A stretch of DNA of 34,412 nt, taken from assembly GCA_017522185.1 (NCBI GenBank), contig JAFWZZ010000008.1, positions 1-34,412 of the forward strand, written 5' to 3'. Numbering within the stretch: position 1 is the stretch's first letter; every line of letters starts with the position of its first letter. The DNA comes from Bacillota bacterium. GTDB taxonomy: Bacteria; Bacillota; Clostridia; Peptostreptococcales; Anaerovoracaceae. Below are positions 13,734 to 19,372 of this stretch, piece after piece. Made by a program: the position numbers and the translations under genes. Below the pieces are notes generated by a model, which ran no database searches, was not told the DNA's origin, and saw nothing but the letters and a program-made list of their open reading frames with translations.

Positions 13734-14156
13734 TTATTCATCTGTTTCGTATACGATATCTCCAAAGTGATAGATCGACAGTATCATTTCGATGAAATCA
13801 TCATGATACGGTGCCGACAGGAATCCACTATATTCCACAGAATTATAACCATACATTTCGTCGACGATTTCGAACTCATATGTATCATATTTTTCAAGGA
13901 ATTCGTTCAGGGAGAGTTTGCATCCCTTAAACTCCCCGTAAGTCCCATTTTTGTTTAGCAGCATGACTGCCACAAAATCAAAGTCAACACCTTGAATTGT
14001 AATACTGCCGCCGACGCGTGAATATGGCTCTTTGAGGCTCACGTACCCTTGGTCAAATCGAAGGTGAATTTCATCGTCATTATATGTAATTTCATTCACA
14101 ACCATGTCGTGCAGGCTGTATGGTATGGTGGGCTGATATTTATATTTTGTAATCAT
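13734..14156 (-). CDS. Hypothetical protein, unknown family
   Basis: 140 aa, acidic, predicted soluble and beta-rich, with many aromatic residues (YDTYEFEIVDEMYGYNSVEY). No signal peptide or membrane segment. I do not recognise the family; small acidic proteins of this look include immunity and regulatory proteins, but nothing here proves that. GAAAGG is upstream of the ATG. The gene is noticeably richer in A+T than its neighbours, suggesting separate origin. It has its own terminator, and the region upstream holds the GTTTC/GAAAC array (14200-14497) and a promoter at 14640-14668 that would read through the array into this gene. Confidence 0.7.
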   Translation of the reverse strand: MITKYKYQPTIPYSLHDMVVNEITYNDDEIHLRFDQGYVSLKEPYSRVGGSITIQGVDFDFVAVMLLNKNGTYGEFKGCKLSLNEFLEKYDTYEFEIVDEMYGYNSVEYSGFLSAPYHDDFIEMILSIYHFGDIVYETDE

Positions 14157-14199
14157 TACAATGCCTTTCTATATTGGGATTTGTCCGTTTGGGCAGGTT

Positions 14200-14497
14200 G
14201 TTTCATTTTCGAAGCAAATGGTTTCTATAGAAACGGCTTTTATCTTCTTGGAAACCAGAACGATTACAGACTGCAATATGGTTTCTTTTTTGTAAGAATC
14301 GTTTCCAGAGAAACCATTTATTGCTTTTGGGAAACAAAATTACTTCTAAAACAGTATTTCGTTTCTTCTTTTGAAAAGATTGTTTCTATAGAAACGGTTT
14401 GTGGACTGTTAGAAACAGAATCAATAAAAAATCACGATTTCGTTTCCTCGTTCAATCAATGCGTTTCTACGGAAACAATTCTTGGCATTTTAGAAAC
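14200..14497. repeat. Array of four ~81-bp units built from GTTTC/GAAAC boxes (ParB/Noc-site-like palindromes)
   Basis: Each unit reads GTTTC - 16 bp - GTTTC-NNNN-GAAAC - 16 bp - GAAAC - 25 bp. Central palindromes lie at 14221-14234 (centre TATA), 14301-14314 (CAGA), 14382-14395 (TATA) and 14463-14476 (TACG). Outer GTTTC boxes start at 14200, 14281, 14361 and 14442; outer GAAAC boxes at 14251, 14331, 14412 and 14493. Offsets of 21, 9, 21 and about 30 bp place boxes near whole helical turns. Spacers differ in sequence but hold their length to within 1 bp, so the boxes themselves are under selection. The pentamers equal the outer part of the chromosomal parS half-site (GTTTCACGTGAAAC), with a different centre. 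Binding of a ParB/Noc-like or other dimeric protein is inferred. Confidence 0.9.
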
Positions 14498-14639
14498 CGA
14501 CACCCTTACAAATCCCAATTTGTCGATCTTTCTCCAAACGTCTAACATCAATCTCCTGTAAGGTGTTCTGCTTCTTTGCAGTCATTCGAGAAATTACGCC
14601 CGGCATGTTTTGTCCCACCCTAGGTTTGTCATGTGTTGT

Positions 14640-14668
14640 ATTATATCATGGCTTTCACTTCCGCACAA
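14640..14668 (-). promoter_or_regulatory. Sigma-A-type promoter reading left through the box array
   Basis: Minus strand TTGTGC (14668-14663), 17-bp spacer, TATAAT (14645-14640). The transcript would carry a leader of about 480 nt, including the whole array, before the gene starting at 14156. A 30-codon frame (14456-14548) with AGGAG upstream lies in this leader; I cannot say if it is used. Nothing else is evident in 14498-14711. Confidence 0.5.
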
Positions 14669-14711
14669 ATCCATAGTGGAATGCATTTATCTTCCAATCT
14701 CCTTGTGCTTC

Positions 14712-14739
14712 TTGACTTTTTTCAAAAATCCCGTATAAT
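14712..14739 (+). promoter_or_regulatory. Sigma-A promoter of ssrA
   Basis: TTGACT, 16-bp spacer, TATAAT. The start site near 14746 leaves a precursor leader of about 55 nt before the mature tmRNA 5' end. Confidence 0.8.
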
Positions 14740-14800
14740 ATTAGAACTGTGTGAACATAAACATAGTACTATGTTTTGTTGCTGATGCAGCTTCCGATTC

Positions 14801-15161
14801 GGGGATGTAAAGGTTTCGACGGGGGTGTAGAAGCAAGATAAGCGAGCGGTAGTTTGTCCAGTCTACCTAAAAAGGGACACGTTAAATATAAACGCTAAAA
14901 ATAACAACACATTCGCATTAGCTGCTTAATTTCGCAGCCCGCGTGTCAGCCTTAGTTTACCTGTAGGCTAAGAACCTGGCATCGACTATACAGGAAAACC
15001 TTGCGGGAGTTCCTCGTACCGTAAGGGAACAAGGGGATAGCTGATTTACCAGCCTGCTGATGGGCGTGTAAAGAGGCGAAATAACAAAACACCAGCTGCG
15101 CTCGGAGAAAGTTTTGTGGAAATGCTTTCGGACAGGAGTTCGACTCTCCTCATCTCCACCA
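14801..15161 (+). ncRNA. ssrA: Transfer-messenger RNA (tmRNA)
   Basis: The 5' end GGGGATG pairs with CATCTCC ahead of the 3' ACCA, forming the alanine-type acceptor stem; its third pair is G-U, the alanyl-tRNA synthetase identity element. The T arm is GGAGTTCGACTCTCC. The resume codon GCT is at 14894 and the encoded tag is AKNNNTFALAA followed by TAA (14927-14929), with the usual ALAA proteolysis signal. With SmpB it rescues ribosomes stalled on broken mRNA. The size (361 nt) fits a one-piece bacterial tmRNA with pseudoknots. The gene encodes the CCA end. smpB lies 0.5 kb downstream on the other strand. Confidence 0.97.
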
Positions 15162-15170
15162 AGACAATGA
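15151..15170 (+). repeat. Direct repeat in the tmRNA 3' end (putative attL)
   Basis: CATCTCCACCA plus AGACAATGA; 19 of 20 bases match 15452-15471. It covers the tmRNA acceptor-stem 3' strand and CCA, a classic tyrosine-integrase target. Confidence 0.75.
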
Positions 15171-15198
15171 AAATGGACCCTTGTGGTCCATTTTTTAT
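15170..15198 (+). terminator. Intrinsic terminator after ssrA
   Basis: AAATGGACC (15171-15179) pairs with GGTCCATTT (15185-15193) around a short loop, followed by TTTATT. Confidence 0.85.
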
Positions 15199-15471
15199 TG
15201 GCTTAATGATGGTCGGGAGAGTCGAAGTCAAAAGAGCGCGACTGTGAAGCGAGACAGTACGGCGTACTGTCGAGTAAGGAGCGGCCCAAGGCGACTGTAT
15301 GAGGAGCCGCAGGGCGGCAGATTGCGCAGCAAGCTGCAAACTCTCCTTGAAGCCCTAGCCCGCCGATTGGCGAGCCTTGAGGTGAAGACAGAGGCGAGGC
15401 AGGTCTCATGCGAGGGAAGCCCAAATCTATGATTTGGCTGCTTCCCACCGCCATCTCCACCAAAACAATGA
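15171..15471. mobile_element. Repeat-flanked islet at the ssrA 3' end (non-autonomous or remnant integrated element)
   Basis: About 300 bp bounded by the 20-bp direct repeats at 15151 and 15452. It holds the ssrA terminator, then a visibly GC-rich block (15212-15451) with several strong stems: GACAGTACG/CGTACTGTC (15253-15271), CGCC/GGCG near 15361-15372, and GGGAAGC plus CCAAATC pairing with GATTTGG plus GCTTCCC (15414-15446). No convincing protein-coding frame is present and there is no integrase nearby. It could be what is left of a genomic island, or a small element mobilised in trans. Confidence 0.55.
15452..15471 (+). repeat. Direct repeat of the tmRNA 3' end (putative attR)
   Basis: CATCTCCACCA plus AAACAATGA, one mismatch from 15151-15170. 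A displaced copy of a tmRNA 3' end is the expected footprint of integration into ssrA. Confidence 0.75.
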
Positions 15472-15513
15472 TGTTGTATCCCTAATGACCATGTGATGGC
15501 GGGAGAACTTTTT

Positions 15514-15634
15514 CTGACAGATTTCGTACAATCATTCAATGCAAGAGAAAAACCTTTGGCTGGAGTTTGATACCAATTTTATCAAACTCCCCAAAGGTTT
15601 CGATTGCGTTGATTATGATTGTGAAATCTGTCAG
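15514..15634. repeat. Hairpin repeat element, copy B (complete, about 121 bp)
   Basis: Nearly the whole element is one imperfect palindrome: the outer arms CTGACAGATTTC and GAAATCTGTCAG (15514-15525, 15623-15634) enclose ACAATCAT/ATGATTGT, then AAACCTTTGG/CCAAAGGTTT (15550-15559, 15591-15600) and GGAGTTTGATA/TATCAAACTCC (15562-15572, 15580-15590). The core equals copy A at 23-57, while the next stem differs in both arms so that pairing is kept. It lies just beyond the smpB stop and may also serve as its terminator, although no T run of note follows on the minus strand. Confidence 0.85.
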
Positions 15635-15662
15635 CAAGTTCGACCGGCATTACATGGTCACC

Positions 15663-16127
15663 TTACCATCTCTGCTTCATGGCCTGGTCCATCTTGCGGG
15701 CCGCATCCTTCTTTGCGATGTCGTCACGCTTATCGTAGTTCTTCTTACCACGGCAGACGCCCAGCTCCATCTTGCAGCGTCCGGATTCGTTGATGTACAT
15801 ATTCAGCGGCACCAGGGTCATGCCCTTCTGGGTCGTGTAGCCGATCAGCTTGCGGATCTCCTGCTTATGTAAGAGCAGCTTGCGCGGACGCAGCGGGTCC
15901 ACATTGAAGCGGTTGCCCTGCTCGTAGGGGCTGATGTTCATGCCGTATACGATGACTTCCGCCTTCTCAATCTTGGCATAGCTTTCTTTGATGCTGACCT
16001 TGCCTGCACGGATGGATTTGATCTCCGTACCGGTCAGCACGATGCCTGCCTCATATACTTCGTCTATAAAATAATCGTGGCGTGCCTTTTTGTTGTTGGC
16101 CACCAGTTTCTTCTGTCTTTTTACCAT
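15663..16127 (-). CDS. smpB: SsrA-binding protein SmpB
   Basis: 154 aa, the normal size. Signature stretches: ARHDYFIDEVYEAGIVLTGTEIKSIR, FNVDPLRPRKLLLHKQEI and the basic tail KKNYDKRDDIAKKDAARK that enters the ribosomal mRNA channel. It binds the tRNA-like domain of tmRNA and is required for trans-translation. The ATG overlaps the stop of the upstream signal-peptidase-like gene by 7 bp (ATGGTAA), so it is the last gene of a coupled four-gene leftward operon. Its partner RNA ssrA lies 0.5 kb away facing it. Confidence 0.96.
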   Translation of the reverse strand: MVKRQKKLVANNKKARHDYFIDEVYEAGIVLTGTEIKSIRAGKVSIKESYAKIEKAEVIVYGMNISPYEQGNRFNVDPLRPRKLLLHKQEIRKLIGYTTQKGMTLVPLNMYINESGRCKMELGVCRGKKNYDKRDDIAKKDAARKMDQAMKQRW

Positions 16128-16615
16128 TCTGTTATCACCCTTCCCAAGATGTCTTCTTCTCTAATCATGCCTACCGTCACATCGCGGCTGTCCGTACTGT
16201 CCGTCAGATTGTCTCCCAGCACGAAATAGGCACCTTCCGGTACCAGTCTCTCGGACATCACTTCATTGCCTGTGCGGATTCCTTCAAAAGCGTCTCCCGT
16301 AAGTGGTGTTCCGTCAATCCATACGAATCCGTCGGAGATGGAAACCCGTTCCCCCGGCATCGCGATGATGCGTTTCAGCATCCGTCCGTCTTCCCCGGTC
16401 TCCACGTACAAGAGATTCTCCAGTTCTACCACATCTCCCCGCTTCAGGTTCTTTTCTCCCGTCACAAAGAGGTCAAGCAGCACCCGCTCCCCTTTGATCA
16501 AAGCCGGAGCCATGGCATCATCTTCCACCGCGGTTACCGCAAATGCAGAGCCGCATCCCAGTCCCACGCATACGCCAAACAGCGCGGCACATAGAAACGC
16601 GATGATGTTTTTCAT
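16121..16615 (-). CDS. Type I signal peptidase-like protein lacking the catalytic serine
   Basis: 164 aa with one N-terminal membrane anchor (IIAFLCAALFGVCVGLGCG) and the S26 signal-peptidase fold. Box B, usually SMxPTL, reads DDAMAPALIKGE, so the nucleophile position is Ala34 (codon GCC; TCC would be Ser). The general-base lysine is present (Lys81 in MLKRIIAMPGE), and box E is FVLGDN..DSTDSRD. Family knowledge: the serine is essential, so this copy should be proteolytically inactive, like SpsA beside SpsB in Staphylococcus. It lies 32 bp after the intact paralogue and overlaps smpB. A regulatory or partner role is inference. Confidence 0.85.
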   Translation of the reverse strand: MKNIIAFLCAALFGVCVGLGCGSAFAVTAVEDDAMAPALIKGERVLLDLFVTGEKNLKRGDVVELENLLYVETGEDGRMLKRIIAMPGERVSISDGFVWIDGTPLTGDAFEGIRTGNEVMSERLVPEGAYFVLGDNLTDSTDSRDVTVGMIREEDILGRVITEW

Positions 16616-16647
16616 GGAGTCTCCCTTCCCGGGTCATGCTTTGGAGT

Positions 16648-17175
16648 CTATTCGCTGTACGGATTGTGTACGCCGCCAAACCCGCTGAACGGGAACAGGC
16701 GGAAGAAAACTTTTCCGACCAGCTGGGATTCGTCCACACATCCAACGGCCGGGTCACGGCTGTCGATGCTGACGTCTCTGTTGTCACCCATACAGAAATA
16801 CTGGCCGTCCGGAATCACCAGGTCCTCGATTTCTCCGTAGGTGGTTCCGTCCATAGTGTACGGTTCTTCCAGCATAACGCCGTTGATATATACTTTTTCA
16901 TCGATGATGTCCAGTTCTTCCCCCGGCAGGCCGATGATTCTCTTGATCAAAAGCTTTTCGCCGCCGTTTTCATCCGGCAGGGAAGAATCAAAGACCACAA
17001 CGTCCCCTCTCTGTGGCTCTCCAAACCGGTATGCCTGTTTGCTGACAAAGAGATAATCCTTGTCGTGGAAATTCGGCTCCATGGAGGACTGTTTCACGAT
17101 GGTCGGTTTTACAAACTGAACAATGACAAGCGCAATGATGAGTGCGATTGCAATATCCTTAATCCATTCTTTCAC
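16648..17175 (-). CDS. lepB: Type I signal peptidase (intact)
   Basis: 175 aa, one N-terminal membrane helix (DIAIALIIALVIVQFVKP), then the catalytic domain outside the membrane. Catalytic Ser31 in KQSSMEPNF and Lys78 in LLIKRIIGLPGE form the Ser/Lys dyad; box E is CMGDNRDVSIDSR. It removes signal peptides from exported proteins. The start is GTG at 17175 with AAGGAG about 10 nt upstream, 3 nt after the RluA-family stop, so it is coupled to that gene. Its inactive paralogue follows, suggesting tandem duplication. Confidence 0.92.
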   Translation of the reverse strand: MKEWIKDIAIALIIALVIVQFVKPTIVKQSSMEPNFHDKDYLFVSKQAYRFGEPQRGDVVVFDSSLPDENGGEKLLIKRIIGLPGEELDIIDEKVYINGVMLEEPYTMDGTTYGEIEDLVIPDGQYFCMGDNRDVSIDSRDPAVGCVDESQLVGKVFFRLFPFSGFGGVHNPYSE

Positions 17176-17178
17176 GAT

Positions 17179-18162
17179 TTATTTCTCCTTTTTATCTTCT
17201 CCAAATAACCCTGTTTTGATACGCTGAAAATCTTCCGGCAGCTCCGCGTAAACGGTCTTGCCGTTGAGATATGCCAGGTCTCCGTCAACTCCTGCAAATT
17301 CCAACTTATATGCATGAAGCAGCTGGGTGTTCAGATCAAAACGCTGTCTCACGTAACCGTTGACCCGCTTATCCCCGTACTTCACGTCGCCGATGACAGG
17401 ATGACCTGCCTTTGCCAGATGGGCACGGATTTGATGAGTCCTTCCCGTGATGATTTCTACTTCAACCAAGGTATACTTCCCGCTATGCTGAAGCGGTCTT
17501 ACGATGGTCTCCATTTCCAGTCCTTCCTGATCCATAGACAGCACCGTCACCTTGTTGTTGACTCTGTCCTTGACCATGCGGTCACGAAGATGCAGCTCCT
17601 TCTTCAGGGTTCCTGCCACAATGGTCATGTAGCATTTGCTGACTTTGTCCTTCTCACGGATCATCTGGTTCAGCTGCTGAACGGCCGGATTGGTTTTTCC
17701 AAACAAAACGAGGCCCGTCGTATTTCTGTCAAGACGGTTCACCGGTGCCGGCGTAAACGTCTTCTCAATACGCGGATTGTAGCTTTCCGTTTCGATGAGG
17801 TAGTCGATGACCTGGTTAGCCAGGTGGTTCTTCTTCTCATGCTGGTCCCCATGGGTCAGAAGCCCGAAAGGCTTCTCTACGATGATCAGGTTCTCATCCT
17901 CGTAGGCAATTTTGAACTGTCTTTTCGCCCTGGTAGCTTCTACTTTCTTTCTATAGCTTTCGATGACATCATCTGCAATATACAGCGTTACGGTATCGCC
18001 GAGCTCCAGGATATAATCCTCCTTGCTCCGTTTGCCATTAACCTTTACATCCTTTCGAATGGCTTTGTAAATATAAGATAATGGAGCCTTTCCCAGATAT
18101 TTCCGAAGGAACTTGTCCAAACGCTGGTTCTGTTCATTTTTCCCGATTTCAATGTTAATCAT
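17179..18162 (-). CDS. RluA-family rRNA/tRNA pseudouridine synthase with S4 domain
   Basis: 327 aa from the ATG at 18162 (an ATG three codons earlier, 18171, is also possible). N-terminal S4 RNA-binding domain (QNQRLDKFLRKYLG to about residue 65), then the RluA catalytic domain with PVNRLDRNTTGLVLFGK, where Asp145 is the catalytic residue (HRLD in most members, NRLD here), and TGRTHQIRAHLA. It isomerises uridines in structured RNA; the exact sites cannot be told. Neither start has a clear ribosome binding site, but a perfect TATAAT on the minus strand (18175-18170) would place the transcript start at or next to the 18162 ATG, a leaderless arrangement. First gene of the lepB-smpB operon. Confidence 0.85.
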   Translation of the reverse strand: MINIEIGKNEQNQRLDKFLRKYLGKAPLSYIYKAIRKDVKVNGKRSKEDYILELGDTVTLYIADDVIESYRKKVEATRAKRQFKIAYEDENLIIVEKPFGLLTHGDQHEKKNHLANQVIDYLIETESYNPRIEKTFTPAPVNRLDRNTTGLVLFGKTNPAVQQLNQMIREKDKVSKCYMTIVAGTLKKELHLRDRMVKDRVNNKVTVLSMDQEGLEMETIVRPLQHSGKYTLVEVEIITGRTHQIRAHLAKAGHPVIGDVKYGDKRVNGYVRQRFDLNTQLLHAYKLEFAGVDGDLAYLNGKTVYAELPEDFQRIKTGLFGEDKKEK

Positions 18163-18217
18163 AAAGTTCATTATACATCAAAAAGGCCTTCAAAACCACT
18201 AGGAAATCAATTTGTAA

Positions 18218-18246
18218 TTGTCCTTTTTTCAAAAGTGTGTTAAATT
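18218..18246 (+). promoter_or_regulatory. Possible sigma-A promoter for the gene at 18279
   Basis: TTGTCC, 17-bp spacer, TAAATT, ending 33 bp before the TTG start. Confidence 0.45.
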
Positions 18247-18278
18247 ATATGTGAGCAAAAAGAGGGGAGGAAGTTCCT

Positions 18279-18740
18279 TTGAAAAGATTTCAGGACTTTT
18301 TTTATGACAAAAACGATATCATTATCGCATTACTGATTTTATGTATAGCCGGACTGATCATCATGTGGAGAATCGAGGTCATCATGGATTATCCGCAGAC
18401 GCTGGCAAAAGAAACCGGTACGGTACAGACTACCGAGGATGCTGCCGTGGATACGGACAAAGCCACAGAGGAAGCAGATGCCGACACAACAGATGACGAC
18501 ACTCCGGATCAGGTCTGGATGGCCGGCGAGCTGACCCATGACATTACTATTTCCATTGCCGGAGGTTCTGCTATGGTTGCGGTGGACGGTCTTGTCAGCG
18601 CAGGCCTCTTTGACAGCTACGATGACTTCGCAGAAGTTTGCAAAGCTGCCGGACGCTCTCCGGAAGACATCAAGGCTAACACCTTTACCTTCGAAAAGGG
18701 AAGCACCCAGACAGACATTGCAAAACAGGTCACAGACTAG
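18279..18740 (+). CDS. Single-pass membrane protein with MltG/YceG-like N-terminal subdomain, no catalytic domain
   Basis: 153 aa starting at TTG 18279, chosen because GGGGAGG lies 8 nt upstream. Residues about 13-33 are one transmembrane helix (DIIIALLILCIAGLIIMW), followed by an acidic Asp/Thr/Glu linker and a C-terminal domain (ITISIAGGSAMVAVDGLVSA, then EVCKAAGRSPEDIKANTFTF). The last part resembles the LysM-like subdomain of the endolytic transglycosylase MltG, with a short repeat unit, but the MltG catalytic domain is absent. Function unknown; a role at the cell wall is inference. The terminator at 18763 lies inside the facing gene. Confidence 0.75.
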   Translation: MKRFQDFFYDKNDIIIALLILCIAGLIIMWRIEVIMDYPQTLAKETGTVQTTEDAAVDTDKATEEADADTTDDDTPDQVWMAGELTHDITISIAGGSAMVAVDGLVSAGLFDSYDDFAEVCKAAGRSPEDIKANTFTFEKGSTQTDIAKQVTD

Positions 18741-18746
18741 GACAGC

Positions 18747-19019
18747 TTAATAAGATTGTTTCAAAAGCCCGACGATTTTTTCCAGTCGGGCTTTTTGCTG
18801 CCCGGACATCATTGGCATCAGGCTTTCCAGGGCCGCCATCTGGGTTTCGTAAGGGATATTGGCCGCTTTCAGTTTTTCCTGCATCTTCAGCAGCTCCGCC
18901 ACCAGTTCCCCGTCGGACTTATTCTCATATTCCCGCATCTTCTGTTCCACCGGACCGGATTTGGCCCCGAGTCCCAGCTGTCCTGCCAGGCTGTTTATGG
19001 TTTTCTCGTCTAATTTCAT
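18747..19019 (-). CDS. Small helical hypothetical protein
   Basis: 90 aa from the ATG at 19019, chosen for GGGGGA just upstream; a longer reading adds 11 residues with no ribosome binding site. Predicted mostly helical and basic/acidic (GPVEQKMREYENKSDGELVA; QKARLEKIVGLL). I do not recognise a family. It faces the MltG-like gene with a 6-bp gap and is divergent from the small gene at 19102, sharing an 82-bp upstream region. Confidence 0.65.
   Translation of the reverse strand: MKLDEKTINSLAGQLGLGAKSGPVEQKMREYENKSDGELVAELLKMQEKLKAANIPYETQMAALESLMPMMSGQQKARLEKIVGLLKQSY
18763..18796 (+). terminator. Terminator of the MltG-like gene, located inside the facing coding region
   Basis: AAAAGCCCGAC (18763-18773) pairs with GTCGGGCTTTT (18785-18795), followed by T. 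It overlaps the last codons of the minus-strand gene ending at 18747. Confidence 0.8.
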
Positions 19020-19101
19020 GGAATTCCCCCTTTTCCCTTTCAATATATGCACCCCCGGCCTTCCCTTTTCATAAAATATGAAGAGAAGTTGGAGGTGGAC
19101 T

Positions 19102-19329
19102 ATGACAAAAAATCCATTGCTGATCTTATGCCTGTTCCTGTTCCTGCGTCGTCAGGGCAATGCCCCGCTGCCTGCCCTCAGCACACTGCAGCTGGAGTCT
19201 TTGATCGATCAGGTGCATACCATGATCCATACCATGGAAAAGGTCAATTCCTTCGCCCGGTCAGACCTGGCGTCGTCCCTCCCGGACATGAAAAAAATGC
19301 TGGAAGCCGTTGAAAAAATCCCCCTATAG
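19102..19329 (+). CDS. Small hypothetical protein with hydrophobic N-terminus
   Basis: 75 aa from the ATG at 19102 (GGAGGTGG upstream). The N-terminus MTKNPLLILCLFLFLRR is a short hydrophobic stretch, too brief and charged at its end for a sure signal peptide; the remainder is helical (LESLIDQVHTMIHTMEKV). Family unknown. The -35 box of the fba promoter lies within its last codons. Confidence 0.55.
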   Translation: MTKNPLLILCLFLFLRRQGNAPLPALSTLQLESLIDQVHTMIHTMEKVNSFARSDLASSLPDMKKMLEAVEKIPL

Positions 19330-19337
19330 TGTATAAT
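19310..19337 (+). promoter_or_regulatory. Sigma-A promoter of fba
   Basis: TTGAAA, 16-bp spacer, TATAAT, 35 bp before the ATG; AGGAGG follows 7 nt upstream of the start. Confidence 0.75.
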
Positions 19338-19372
19338 ATATATATTGATTTATACTTAGGAGGTATGACCTT

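Noticed and set aside
14200-14497. CRISPR array
   Set aside because: The boxes are only 5 bp and the units symmetrical, there is no 25-40 bp identical repeat, and no cas genes are nearby.
14049-14561. Plus-strand 170-codon frame over the box array (VSIET-like repeats in its translation)
   Set aside because: It starts inside the facing gene, has no ribosome binding site, and the first array period of 80 bp shifts the frame between units, so the repetition is in DNA boxes and not in a protein.
15046-15339. Minus-strand frame over the tmRNA 3' end
   Set aside because: Antisense of ssrA, a common spurious prediction.
15181-15463. Short frames on both strands within the ssrA islet
   Set aside because: Composition is driven by stem-loops, no start signals, no recognisable protein; treated as non-coding.
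15452-15471. A second tRNA or tmRNA gene at the downstream repeat
   Set aside because: Only the acceptor-stem strand and CCA are present; no D, anticodon or T arm precedes it.
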